Positions 41,562 to 54,110 of a stretch of DNA of 64,000 nucleotides are shown here, piece by piece (position 1 is the first letter of the stretch; the number at the start of each line of letters is the position of its first letter). The notes under the pieces were generated by a model, which saw only the letters and a program-made list of their open reading frames with translations, was not told the DNA's origin and did no database searches. This DNA is from Tomocerus qinae (taxonomy: Eukaryota; Arthropoda; Collembola; Entomobryomorpha; Tomoceridae): contig CM034546.1 of the NCBI GenBank assembly GCA_020055645.1, positions 10,354,001 to 10,418,000 on the forward strand. Reading direction: 5' to 3'. Made by a program: the position numbers and the translations under genes.

Positions 41562-41699
41562 GCCAGCTACGGCCCTAAGGGGACATCGCATTTTATTCGC
41601 TGAGACAGGCATCGAAAAAAATTTAATTTCCAATGTAACAGGCCAAGCCTACTGGCTGATTTAAACACTTTGGCTCCACCCACTAGCCACGCCCCCTAC

Positions 41700-41935
41700 A
41701 GGGGCGGGGAATTCTGTTGGTTAGGAACGCGTAACCTCCTCCTACTTCAGGGGCGGGGCGAAGGCCGATTTCCACAGCAACCAGGTTGCCGAGGTTGCAA
41801 GAGATTTTCGATGCCTGTGAGAACACCAACCTAAGCTAGGTGTACTTTGGGGACAGGGGCTAGGTTGAGCTAGGCAACGGTGGATTTCCGTAGAGTAGTA
41901 ACCAGGTTGTAACAGATTTTCGATTCCTGATTGTG
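41700..41935 (+). repeat. Diverged direct repeat
   Basis: A segment with GGCCGATTTCCACAGCAACCAGGTTGC then AGAGATTTTCGATGCCTG recurs ~115 bases later as GGTGGATTTCCGTAG-AACCAGGTTG then ACAGATTTTCGATTCCTG. Non-coding; GC-richer than its surroundings. Confidence 0.6.
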
Positions 41936-42367
41936 AAACCGACATGACAACCCACTACATAAGGGCAAAAATGATTTTTTCTTGAAAATTTTTTTCTCTA
42001 AATAGTAAGGGCTACCAAAATGGTTGATTATTTTTTGCCCCGTGGAACGGTATTTTTACATGTCTATGTCGAGTAATCTGTCCTATACTTTTATCTCAAA
42101 TCTTCTTAACTTTTTCAGTTGAAGAGTTACTTAAAATAACTTTTCCGCCAACATAATAGTTTTCAAATTTAGAAGAAATACAATTTTCTGTATAATTTCG
42201 TTCTAAAATGAAGTGTTTCACCCGCCACACATGTTACAATCGCGTAGCCTAATTTCATAGTCATAGGCTGTTTCATTTCAAGTGTTCAAATTTTGATCCC
42301 AGAAGTAACAAGTATTAAGTGATACGTTGAATGGCATACACCATTCGAATTAATTATAAGCAAAGTC

Positions 42368-42849
42368 CGTATTTCTCATTTGAGCCGGGTAATGTACTCA
42401 TGGTTTTAGAATAGATGCAAAAATGGCAGAAAGCATATCTTTCATCACAAAGCCAACAAAAAGGAAGTTCAAAAAAATCCCAAAATCCATGGGTCGCTTC
42501 CAAAGTTTGTAGTTCCTTAAGTTTATGTAATAACTTTGAAATATACCATATAAATTAGACTTTAAAAATCCCGCCAAAAGTTTTAAATAGTGGTGAATTT
42601 GTTTCTTGCCGGTATCAGTATTTGTTTTCTATTGTTTTTGAAAAAAAATTCGAATTTGTAGCTCAAAGGGTTCAGCTGTAATCTGCATCCAAACTTGGAA
42701 GCCCCCCAGCCTGTGGAAGCGACCCATGGATTTTGGGATTTTTTTTGAACTTCATTTTTGTTAGCTTTGTGATGAAAGACATGCTTTCTGCCATTTTTGC
42801 ATCTATTCTAAAACTATTAGTACATTGCCCGGCTCAAATGAGAAATACG
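42368..42849. mobile_element. Foldback MITE with ~140-bp arms
   Basis: The left arm (CGTATTTCTCATTTGAGCCG ... CCATGGGTCGCTTCCA) and the right arm (its reverse complement) agree over about 140 bp with scattered differences. They enclose a ~200-bp non-coding loop. This is a clear inverted-repeat transposable element with no transposase. Confidence 0.9.
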
Positions 42850-45800
42850 TACTCAGCAACGGTTGTTGATTAAACTGAATAATAAGTGGGAACACTAAAA
42901 ATAAAAAATGGGAAGTTTCCAGATTCCGAAATATTTTTTCTTAATTTTTTTAAAGAAATTTTCATCAATAAAAGCGATATAAGTCTTTACTTTACTTTAA
43001 GCTTTTCTAAGAATTTTCATGAAACTCTACAATTGTTTGTAATGTCTTTTTAAACGTCCCAGTCTCCACTGTAATTGATATAATATTTGGGCTTTCCATA
43101 ATTCTCGTTTGGTGTCTATTCATTTTCATTCGTATAATATTTTCTTTATAAAAATAACAACTATACGTATAAGAATTAAAAAACGATTGGAAAACAGAAA
43201 TATAATAACAAAAGTTTATGAATAGCCAAAATAATGACTAATGACCAACATTGACCGGATAGAAATGTCCTAGAACTTGTCTTTGTCCGTTAACCAAGAA
43301 GAACAAGCTACCGTACGACTTTTACGATGGACAGAACGGATTTTATATCGGTTTTCACGGTATTTAACCAACTTTCACTTTCAGGGCAGCCTATTGAGTT
43401 GTGTCTTTGTCTATGGAACATCCATCTAATAGTCAAAGTTCTAGCTATTGAACGACTTTATACGATTAATAGAACTAAAGTTACTTCAATTTTTAAGTTT
43501 TTTAAACATTATTTCAAACCATTCCCTTAGTCAGGAGCCAAAGTCCAAGACTGATCTTCCCCGTATAGGAACTTGGCCTCCCGTTTCACCTTAGGGCTGC
43601 CTTGTTCGTACAACCATGTCTAAGGACAACAATTAACAGGCTAATACCTTCACCTGAAAGGGGAGATAGGTAAAAACATCTGATAATGTACCTTCGGCTA
43701 TAATCAAGTCGTGTAATAGCTAGATTGAAATGATAAGGTCAAACGTCACTACTTAATAGGTTAAAATCTTCTCCTTGGGAGGGAAGAGGATGACATCTGA
43801 AAATCGCTCTTCCTATTTCATATCGTTTTGTTCATCGTAAAATTTTGTGTAGTATCTTGTTCGAGGTTGACATTTCTAAACTAGTCAATATCAGTGAGAG
43901 GTCATAAATGACTTTTATAAACTTTTCTGATATCATTTCGCTTTGGCAATGGTCTTCCACCTACGTTTTCGTATTTTTCTCACAGCTATAACGTAGATGT
44001 TCGAAAGTATAATGAACATAAAATGCGATGCTGAACCCAATTGACTAGACCCTTTAGTTGAATTATGAAAATCATATAAACGTTGATTTTTTTTCAAAAT
44101 TTGGAAACTCGTTGGTTAATACAAAATTGTCTAATAGACACTGATAATAATAACACTACCAGTTCTTTTGGAATGAGACAAATACAGCTCGCTTTTGCGA
44201 TAAATTTGTTCCCATGAAAAATATTTTTATAATGTTAGTTCTGATAGTGGTTACAAAAGTAAAAAAGTCTCTCTTTAAAATAAAATTAGGAGATAAAGTT
44301 ACAATTTAGGCGCACACTACAACAGTGGAATGAATTGTAACGTGACTGAATTGATTTAAACAACTTTATATTGATGTTTGAATTTTGGTAGTATTGGTCT
44401 CAAGTTTGGTCACTCGGTTTTTGATTTTTATCGGGAATAATTATAGATTGCCTAAAACTGACTTTCATTGTTTCGTTAATTAAACAAATTCAACAAATTA
44501 TATTTCACTGTAATTAATCGGAAAAATTGTACATTGAACTGAGCACAGATCTTTGAAAATCAATAAACATATAGCTATATTATTACCTCGTTGTAAAATT
44601 CAACAAAATTTTGGACGGTCTCAATTTTGTAAAAAAAATCTGAGTTTTTTCTTTAAGGTGATCGAATATCGTGAGTCGAGACTAGTTAGTAGTAAAATTT
44701 CGTACACTCTTTTTAAAGGGCTAATTCGACTGGGCTCTACCTATTAAATGAGGTTTTTCGATCTTTTCAATTATTTTTTAAAAATTTATCAATTCTATGA
44801 AAAATCACTATTTTTGAATGGTGACTGTCCGGTTTGCTGAATATTATTGGAGGCCAGTAATGGCTCGCACAAATATCATAATGTGCGTGTCCACTGTGCA
44901 GGAAATGTCTGCCTATGTATATCACTAAGAAAATATTTTAATGTGGAAATACTTCATTCAATGCACAAATTTTTCCATGCTGTTTGCAATTTTTAATTTT
45001 CAAAGTACTTAAGTACCATTCCAGCAATTCACACTGCATATACTTGCTTTGTCCTTTTGTAGAAATAAGTTACAGCAGTCAGGTAGTAGATTTGGGAATA
45101 TTAATGTACTTGGGCGCATTTACATTTTGAATTATTTTGAAAATAGCATGACTTGTAGTATTTTTAAAAATTTTAATCATTTCCCAAACTTCGTGTAACA
45201 AGTTAATTTGGTTGAATTGAAACACCCCAGAAAATCAAAATTGTCAATGTCTATTGGCTGTCGAGAAAAAGCGAGGGAGAAACATTTCATTTTGAAATTT
45301 GAGAATCTCATGCCTTTTAATGTGAAATAATAATAGAATTTGACTATCATTCCAATATTCTTGTGTTGCTTTAATTAAATTCACATTTTTATGTGCAACT
45401 GATCTTTTATCTTTAACCTGCACGCTAATTTACTGATTATTAATAAACCTGTTCACATCAATTTTGCTTCAAAATTTCCTAAGAATTATGATCGTTAAGG
45501 CTTGCTTAGCTGAAGCTGAAACACATTTACAATTGTTGTGTTCATTTCAAAAGACATTTAGATTTGGTTTTCGAGTTTTTGTTTCCAACAAAAGTACACA
45601 GGACGTTCAGTTTTTCAAAACATAGAATATTAAAAACTGGAAATTTTTTTCCAGTTAATATGTGCTGAGTAGGAAGGAATTTACACATCCTACCATTATA
45701 CAGATCAGTTTTAAAAGTATTTACTGATAAATGTTTTTAGAAACCTAAACGATAAATTCTTTCCTCTTTTTAATGACATCAATTTTAATTTCCTATGCCA

Positions 45801-46764
45801 ATTCTTTACGATTTTATGTTCATTTAAGAAATAGTCTTATTCATTTACATGATCAGATTAATCTATAAGGTAGTAAAATCTATGACGCTGTGACAAAATC
45901 TACAGCGTTGGAAAATAACACGGATAAAATTGGACAAATTCAACAATACTAAGCGTTGGGACAAGTTTTATTGTCCACAGCTGACTACCCGAGGTATACT
46001 ATAAAAATTACAGCTAAGCAAGCATAAAGGGTCAACTATAATGGAATTCAATGAAAGTAACTTATTAAACTCATCTAGTTTTCAATTCATCAGAGCATAC
46101 GTTTTAAATTACTATCTTCGAGAGTCACGCGGTTTAAAATTAACACTTGCAACCTACAATTTCCTGTAATTTCACTAACAAACAGATATTCAGCAAGATT
46201 TTAGGATTTTTGGGAAGTAACATTTGTATTTTGGAAAGTGACAATCAACGATCCTAGAAAATTGACTAAGACTTTTTGAAATATTCTTTTTAGATTTTCT
46301 TTGTATTTCTTAAAAATTAAAGAATGTTATAACTCGATATAAAATAACGAATTCGATTTAGATACTTTGATTAACGGTTCTTAGAGATTTTGGGGTTTTA
46401 ATATAAATATTAAAACCATGTTTCCAAAGTAATGACTAAAAACGTTTTTAAAAGTGTCTTGCATGAAATCTCAAAACAAAATTGATGTGAAAATATAAAC
46501 ATTGCTAAGTGTATCCTCAAATCTATAAACCGACTGTAATATATATATATATCTTTTATATAATTTCGATATTTACTGTATTTTAGACCTGAGTTACGAC
46601 AGCCATCTCTCTCCCTAATTTTCATTTCTGACACGGTCGACCTGCTCCATAATGTTCTGACGACAATGTAGCTTGAAGTATACGAAGTTGAGGGTCAGGA
46701 CCGACCACATTACACAATTTGTAGAGGTTTGATGTATCTTTTTGATTCGTATGTAATTTCGCTG
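42850..46764. other. Gene-free stretch
   Basis: Nearly 4 kb of AT-rich DNA with no gene I can support. Short frames at 43327-43530, 44553-44747 and 46410-46634 have no domain, splice or composition support. Near 45640-45690 there are small local inverted repeats only. Confidence 0.45.
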
Positions 46765-46845
46765 TCGACTTACATGCCAACAGCGAAAATAATGATTCGA
46801 ACCCAACGTGGGGTGTTTGTAGAAATCATTGCGTAATTCATGTAG
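46765..46845. repeat. Dispersed ~80-bp repeat, copy 1
   Basis: GCCAACAGCGAAAATAATGATTCGA, an ACCCAAC-GGGGT stretch and GAAATCATTGCGT-TTCATG recur at 54030-54110. On the minus strand it includes GGGTTCGAATCA, close to a tRNA B-box, so a tRNA-derived SINE tail is possible but not shown. Confidence 0.6.
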
Positions 46846-46924
46846 AGAGTAAGTAGAAATAGACGTTAAGACGTCATAAGTAAGTATACATTAGCAATTC
46901 AGAGCTGTGATATGTTTAATTTTA

Positions 46925-47352
46925 ATTACCGAAAATCTGTATGTTAATAGGTACGAAAAATGGCAAAATATGTAGAGAAATATGTACAAAAAATAGCAAA
47001 ATATATTTTTAAAAAAACGAAAAAATTGGAAAACATGTACGAAAATATGTTCAAAAAATAAAAAAGGCATTTGCTAAATATACAATTAGTGTGCTTAAAA
47101 TGTTTATAAAAGTAAAACTTAGTATTAAAAATAGCAAACTATTTTCAAAATTGTGAAATTGTTTTATAAGTTTCTGCGTTGAGTTAAAATATAGACTTGG
47201 CAAATAAAGGCCAAAATATTTAAAATGTGTTCGAAATAAAAAAGGGGGTCAAATTGTTAAAAAGGAGAGAAACGTTGAGATTAAAATGTCTGTGGGGATG
47301 AATACTCAAGCATTAAAAACATGTTTTACCTAAATATCACGGCTCTGAATAT
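46925..47352 (+). repeat. Dispersed repeat, inverted partner of 48783-49030
   Basis: The strand shown shares with the reverse complement of 48783-49030 the blocks TATTAAAAATAGCAAAC, ATTTTCAAAAT, CTCAAGCATAAAA and CACGGCTCTGA. It is rich in TATGTACAAAAAA. The two copies face each other across exon 2 of the coiled-coil gene. Confidence 0.65.
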
Positions 47353-48087
47353 AAAGCTCACATATAAGAAAATGAAAGATTTCTTAATGTTATAGGCATA
47401 GAATAAAAATGAATACAACTAATTCTAGTGTATGTGTTGCCAAGAAATTAAATGCACAAAGTATAATAATAATCATTCAATAATTACGATGATTAAAGAA
47501 AACAAGTTCATGAATATATTGAGTGAACTCCACTCAGTATGATTTCCATCATCAAATTACAAACTATTACTAAATTAGTAATAAAAAGTAATTTTCAATT
47601 TTCATACATTATTATTATTATTTATTATCAAACAATTCGAGTATTAATGTCACTTGACTGAATCAAAATAAAAAAAATTAATCGTGAGAATTGCGTACTT
47701 CTTAATCCTACTATTTCTACGAGAGGATTTCCAATGTGGCAAAACAACATGGCATATTATTGAAGTTTAAATTAAATATATAATATTATAATTTCGTTTG
47801 AAAAATATTTACTTATAAATTTTTAGCGATCGTTTTTAAGAATTATTAAGCCAATCGATCATTACGTAATATACTGAGGAAGAAAAAGTGGCTATCTAAT
47901 TTCCTGGCAAAACATACAAAGTTGTAAAAAGTCATTTTATTTAAATGACAAAGTACCTAGCGGCAATGAAGGACTTAATAGTCTCACACTCCCATTTAGT
48001 AAGCTGTTTTCGTCCACCTAGATACAAAATATATTTTAGTAATCTTATTAGTACTGATTAAGAATATATTATGTTAATACGATATTC

Positions 48088-50452
48088 CTAACCATTGATA
48101 GGCCCTACTTCCTCATAATTCTGAGTTTTCAGTCCTTCTTCCGGAGCCATCATCATTGGGGTTGAGAACTGTTGACACATTTCTAGGTATTTAGCCAGTT
48201 TAATTTTTTCCTCGTTAACTGCTTTTCTTTCCCTTTTCAATTCCAGTTCCCGCTGATGAAGTTGCTCAGATCTATTTAGAAACTCCTCCCTCATGTTTTC
48301 AAGTTCCTCAGATCTGATTTTGTATTGCGATTCCATTCCTTTCTCTCTCTCAGCAAGTTTTTCGTATCTTTTTTGGTATTCCAGTTCTCGTTCCTGGGAA
48401 TCCCTTTGAAATGTCTCAACTTTTTCCTGCTCAAAATAACAATTATTATTGTTGCTTGCGGTCAGATTTTGACATTATAGTCAACATTTCTAAATAATTT
48501 CGGTAGGGCAACTTTGTGAAATTTTCTACGGGATATTATGCAGTAATGCCTTCAGCATTGAGGATTGTGCACTTAATTGGAATTAATATTTACGGACGTT
48601 TTACATTTGAATCGAAATAATATATTTTTATTTAAAGCAAAATATAGTACGTAGGTTCCTACATTAAAACTGCTACTAAAAACCGTCTAAGTGGATATCC
48701 AACAAAAACACTGGATTAAAAAAACTTTGACAGTGATGTAGCTTTCGTATACCCCGGTACGTGATAGTTATTAATTATTATCAGAGCCGTGGTATTTATT
48801 TAGCTAAAAGCATGGTTTTATGCTTGAGAATTTATTATTTTAACATAGTGCAGAACTTATAAAGAACTTTACACTATTTTGAAAATCGTTTGCTATTTTT
48901 AATACATGGTCGTTTTTTGTACATACTTTCCTGTCTTTTAAAACCCTTTCTACATATTTTCCTGTTTTTGTACAATATTTAGTACATGGTTTGCCGTTTT
49001 TTGTACATATTTACATCCATATTTTTGAAATATAAATAAATACATAGCACGGCCTTAGATATAATAATTTGATTGCGTTTTTATTTTCGGGTAATATGTG
49101 TAAAAGCCATGATTTAAACTTATGAAATCAGCAACTTCTAAATTCAGTGTACCGAAATTATTCCCAAGAGTAGACTGCTAACAATAGGAAGCTCTTGGTA
49201 GTTTAGTATTAATACATTCAATAATACATCAATGAGTGGATGATAGCCTAATGAAGATTATGACGAATTCAGATGTCCTTAAAATTCTACACGAGAAATA
49301 TGTTCCTAGGCCTAAAATACCACCGTGATTTTATATAAAATAAATTAAAAATTGACTACATGTGTCGACAGACAGATTTTTTTATTCCATGCCCCTTTTT
49401 GGGGTAGTAGGCAGGGTTTTGGACGCTTTTGAAAATGCAATCGTAAAAGATAAGAGTTTTGAGCAAATTTGGTGAGAAAAGTATGAATCATTCGGTTTGC
49501 TTTCTATTTTTAAATGTTTTAAAAATAAACCGAAAATTCAGCCTTTTCATTTCCGTCATTTCTAACCCGATATCTTGTATAGTCTAGCACATTCAGTTAA
49601 AAATCGTTTCGAGGGATAAAATACGATGCAATAATTAAAAATAACGTTCCTAGGTAATACATGTAATCATGATTAATGATTATTATTTAATATCCTACCA
49701 TATTATTGGCTAAATGTGTATTAAGATAATTATAATGTTCAGCATGACGGAAATAATATGAAAAAGGTGAATTGTTGGCATATTATCAGACATTGTTTAA
49801 AAATAAAATGAAAAAGGGACTACCCTTACTTTTCTCACCAAAGTTACTCAACACTCTTATCTTTATGACAGTATTTTCAAAAGTGTCCAAAACCCCAGCC
49901 AACTTTTCCAAAGTGGGGCATGGAATAAAAAAAATTTCAGGCTTAAACACTTAATTTTACATAAAACCAGGGTTGCATTTTAGGTATAGGAAATAGGAAT
50001 ACATACATGTTTCTGGTGTAGAATTTTGAGGGCTATCTAGTTCCGTCATAAAAAAGCTTTTTTACTAGGGTACTGGTGTAAGTGTACTAATGTACTTTGA
50101 ACATTAATTGATGTTAACAATTATCTAAAATTAATATTGGTTTCAGTTTCTTTTTAAACTTAAAAAACTTTCGTACCTGATATTCAGCTTCGAGTTGCTT
50201 TTTCATGTTTACATAATTTGATTTTCGATGCCGTTCTGCTTTAACGGCCTTAAAGACCCTTCGATAAAAGACCTTAATTAACGGGTGCTTGAAATCCGCA
50301 GGGTTGAGGGTGTACATAGGGATGCCTTCTGGTTTGTAAGTTCCTTGGTCTTCCACTGACAACTGCAGAACTTCTTCCCTGATTTTTCGGACGGTTTCAT
50401 TTTCTATAACTTCCTCTGTCCTGGGAACTAATATATCTTTTCTTCTTGGCAT
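48088..50452 (-). CDS. Two-exon coiled-coil host protein (204 aa)
   Basis: Exon 1 is 50452-50177 (MPRRKDILVPRTEEVIENET...) and exon 2 is 48426-48088, joined in phase 0 across a ~1.75-kb intron with good GT (CAG|GTACGA) and AG sites. The N-terminal ~90 residues form a mixed domain ending in a basic helix (FYRRVFKAVKAERHRKSNY). The C-terminal ~110 are almost continuous charged coiled coil with repeated ERELE / EELENMREEFLNR patterns, ending MMMAPEEGLKTQNYEEVGPING. No enzyme motif; family not recognised. A cytoskeletal or scaffold role is possible. The intron holds a repeat copy and a foldback MITE. The downstream exon's acceptor is uncertain by one codon. Confidence 0.68.
48783..49030 (-). repeat. 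Dispersed repeat in the coiled-coil gene intron
   Basis: An inverted copy of the repeat at 46925-47352: TCAGAGCCGTG, ATTTTGAAAAT and GTTTGCTATTTTTAATA match it in reverse complement. It is dense in TTTTTGTACAT motifs. Confidence 0.6.
49374..49940. mobile_element. Foldback MITE in the coiled-coil gene intron
   Basis: GATTTTTTTATTCCATGCCC and its partner GGGGCATGGAATAAAAAAAA open arms of ~115 bp. The arms continue with AAAA(C)CCTG/TTTTGGAC and TAAAGATAAGAG/CTCTTATCTTTA-like matches. An inner pair of TGACGGAAAT / ATTTCCGTCA elements lies further in. Non-coding; sits inside the intron. Confidence 0.8.
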
Positions 50453-52086
50453 TTTTGAAAACTTTCTTTCTACAAAAACAAAACTCAACTCCTTTTGGTA
50501 ATTGAAATCAAACAATTGTTTTAAATGTAGTACTTGAGAACAAGAAGCAGTTTATTGGAACAGTCACCCACAGACACCAAAACAGTTAATTTTAAACTAG
50601 TCAAAATATATACATGTATGATATCAGTACTTTGAGAATACCGTAGGGAGAGATAAGTTAATAAGAGTAATAAATAAGAAATAAGTAGATGAACTTTAGT
50701 CAAATAATTTGTTGGATTATGGTCAAAGATTAAGTTTCTGGCACAGCTAAAATCTAACTAGCAATTTCTGCAGAATGTAAGACGCATTTATATAGGTAGC
50801 AAAACCAAGACACTGCACTGGAGAGTATCAAACCAAAATCCAAAATTAACTTTTGAATTTCAGGTGAATAACCTAATATCTACAGCAAAAGTAGCTCATC
50901 ATTCCGGTTACGGTTTTCCTTAGGTTAAATAAATTAGCTCAACAAATAATCAATAATGTTTATTTTAGTTGTTCGCCTGCCAAGAAAACCACATGAAACT
51001 TCCTATACATGGTTTATTATCGGGCACAAGCTTATCATAAGCATTTGTTTGTAAGTATAAGTAGCTATTTATTTTCTTTTATTCATTAAGCATGTAAACT
51101 ACCAGGACTATAATTTTCTCCATTCTCTAAGTTCAATCACCTCTACTGTTGACCACACCCGCCCAACTGCGTAGAATTCTAACTACTATCAATTCATAAC
51201 TATAACTCTCTTAATTATTTTTTCACTCTAAACAGCAGGAAGCAGGACCGTGTGTTAATTTGTATAATTCACTATTCATAGGATACATAATGTCACCAAA
51301 CTACCAATCCGCACGAACGAGCTACTCAGAATCTAATCAACAAATACGAAAACAATTTATTTACCACCGCAACTTATTACAAGTAGTACATTATCTTAAA
51401 ACAATAGCTCTGTAGATATCTATATTTATAATTTGGCTTGCTAAATGCTTAAAATGCTACTAAACGGAATACTACTACTACTACTCACCCGCTCCATCAA
51501 TATTACGTTGTTAGATTATGATATATTCATAGAAAAATCGATTTTCTTCCTTTTTTTACATCGAAAAATTAGATAGTTATAAATTAGATGCTGTAAGTTA
51601 GGTTAGGTTTGAAGGGACACTTGAGGTGGTGCCTTTCAGCCTGGCTGTTACTAAAATTACGTACACTGTACACGACCAGGACTTAAGAAATCATAAGGGA
51701 CATAATAGTCAGTTTTTAAATGGATTCGAAGCGGGAGGGGAGTATGTAGATGCCTTGTTTCATTGGAAAAAGGCTAGGATTCTATAGAATATCAAAAATT
51801 ATGCTTCTAGTAATTTTTGTTATTCATTGGTTTTATATAAACACTGTCTTTAAAGCAATTTCGTTTTTAAGCAGTCAATTTATCACGTATACATAGTCAG
51901 TCTGCGGAAAGTCAAAATTAATTGGTGAAATTAACTTCAAATTAAAATAAATATTAAAAAACAAATTAGGGATTTATGTTAACAATATTCTTACCGTAGA
52001 AACTGTAAATTAATAGTTTAAAAGCCGTTAGTCGTCGTTAGTTGTTAAAAGATGATACGAGCACCCGGAGAATGTATGAAGTATTT
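50453..52086. other. Gene-free stretch upstream of the coiled-coil gene
   Basis: AT-rich DNA with no supportable gene. Promoter elements for the coiled-coil gene should lie at its left edge, but I cannot point to one. Confidence 0.4.
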
Positions 52087-52165
52087 TTTCACTCAGCAGT
52101 TTTCTTTTTCCCCTGCAATTTCACACCCACAGCTTGCTGTTTCCACTCCACGGAGGCGAAATACT
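52087..52165 (-). CDS. Possible terminal coding exon
   Basis: After a TTTTTTAG acceptor the minus strand reads FASVEWKQQAVGVKLQGKKK to a stop (about 24 codons). It is noticeably GC-richer than its surroundings and lacks simple-sequence bias, which looks exon-like. I found no convincing partner exon. A second candidate with an acceptor lies near 55000-55107 (ETVGEYTSAEKKQHYKSYPF). Gene identity unknown. Confidence 0.3.
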
Positions 52166-52838
52166 AAAAAAGAAATAAAAACATTACTCATATCTTAGAT
52201 TATGCTCATAAGCGCCGCTCTCAGAGTATAGAGAGACCATCGTACAATACGAGAGTATTATACCGCAAATAAGTAAAAAGAGCTTTTTATACTATCAGGT
52301 TGGAGACTACGTTTTACAAATAGTTGCGAAAACTAATGTTCGCAAATAAATATTGTTTTCTCAAACCTTTAAAACTTTATCTCCATTAAGTCTACAGTAA
52401 CTAAACTTTGGATGCTGTAGGCCCCCAAAATACAAATTATTGTTTAAAACTATTCACTCCACCCCTGCATCAAATAAATCTACTATTCTTGGGCATACAT
52501 ACATACAAAATTTTACAAGAATCCATGAATTAAATGGTACAGTAGTACACAATATTAATGTCAATTTCAACGTACTAGAGCCGTATAATTATTAAAAAAT
52601 CGTTAACGAATCAAAAATTCTTTGGGAGAGTTCAAGAAAGACAACAGCAGCGGTATCAAAATGACCAGCATTTTTATACCAGCAATTTTACTCTTATGTG
52701 GTACGTTGATACTCACGCAAACCCTGCAGAAGTGAAGAAAATGTTATAGGAAGGGATTCTTAGGGAGGTATATAGTATAATTCAAAGTTCCCAACCACTC
52801 TCGGAGATTGAAGTTTTAAAAAATTAACTTTTTCATAT

Positions 52839-53509
52839 CTGGAGGACAAATGTACTCTAATTTGTCCTCCACTGATTGTGAACCCAAACATGACCATGGG
52901 AAAATTGCACAATTAACTTTTGTCTTTTTACTTCGCACTTTTGTAGGCGATTTTGCAAAATTGTCGTAGTTATAAAATTGGAAGAAAAGTAAAAAGTGAA
53001 AAATAAAAGTTACTAGTAAAAAGAGCTTACTTTGCAATCTATGTTGCACGGACAACAAAACGGAAAAGTAGAAAAGAAAAAGTTGAACACTTTTCAGATT
53101 TTTTTGCAATGTGTCCAAAGGCTTGTCAAGTATAATACTAATAGATGAGCAATAGGGTACAAATAGGGATTTTCTTAAAACGTACAAAATTTTACAGAGT
53201 TACCGCTGCTACGGAATTTAAAAAATCCAATTGGCAAATGTCGATGAGGATGGAAGTCGAAGTCGACGAGAGCAACGTTGGTAAGAAACAGGGCCCAGTT
53301 TACATGTGCAACTTTTTTACTTTTCACTTTTTGGTTACAAAGTGATTTGTGATGCTAAAATTTTGGCGTAACTATTTTACTTTAGACTTTGCAACTTTTA
53401 CATTTAGAATAAGAAAAGTAACAAGCCAAAAGGATATAGGTGCAATTGTACCCTTGTCTTATCACTTATTATAAGGCATGGGACACAGATTAAAGGATTT
53501 GTCCTCCAG
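52839..53509. mobile_element. MITE with CTGGAGGACAAAT termini
   Basis: It begins CTGGAGGACAAAT and ends ATTTGTCCTCCAG (perfect 13-base TIR). Further inverted matches lie inside (GCACAATTAAC / GGTGCAATTGTAC; the paired GTAAAAAG/CTTTTTAC runs). Small frames through it are not genes. Confidence 0.78.
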
Positions 53510-53671
53510 AAGTGAATAAACGAACATGACAGAGGCTTTCCTAATTAGCCGAGACCGGGTACATGTTTAGTAAAGAATATATTGGTAGGACTAGATTAAA
53601 ATTGAATACCAAAATCAACTTATTTTCGAAATATTATATTAATAATATTCCATAAAAAATTAACAGAAATA

Positions 53672-53955
53672 TAAAATTCGATTAATATTGATTCACAAAA
53701 TAAACAAATGAAAATTCGATTAATATTGATTCACAAAATAAACAAATGAAAATTCGATTAATATTTATTATCAAATTGAACAAAATCCAAAGTCGATTAA
53801 TAATTACCATCAAATTGAACTAAATTAATAATCGATTAGCATTTATTAACAAAATTTAGCAAAATTAAGAATCGATTAATATTTATTATCGAATTAAACC
53901 AAATAAAAGTCGATTAATATTTAATATCAAATTTAACAATACAAAAAGGCGATTA
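53672..53955 (+). repeat. ~39-bp minisatellite, about 7 copies
   Basis: Units of (A)ATTCGATTAATATT followed by ATT-(A)CAAAAT-AACAAA-G. The first two are identical and later ones drift. All keep CGATTA. Confidence 0.88.
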
Positions 53956-54029
53956 ACCAAAAAATAATCAAAAATATCATTTTAATTCTTACGGGGATAG
54001 TTTCACATTAATTAATTGTTGATTTTACG

Positions 54030-54110
54030 CTGCTGCCATAAATGTCAACAGCGAAAATAATGATTCGACCCAACTGAGGGGTATTACTAGAAGTCATTGC
54101 GTGTTCATGT
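54030..54110. repeat. Dispersed ~80-bp repeat, copy 2
   Basis: It matches 46765-46845 (AACAGCGAAAATAATGATTC, then CCCAAC-GGGGT, then AGTCATTGCGTGTTCATG) with a few gaps. Confidence 0.6.
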
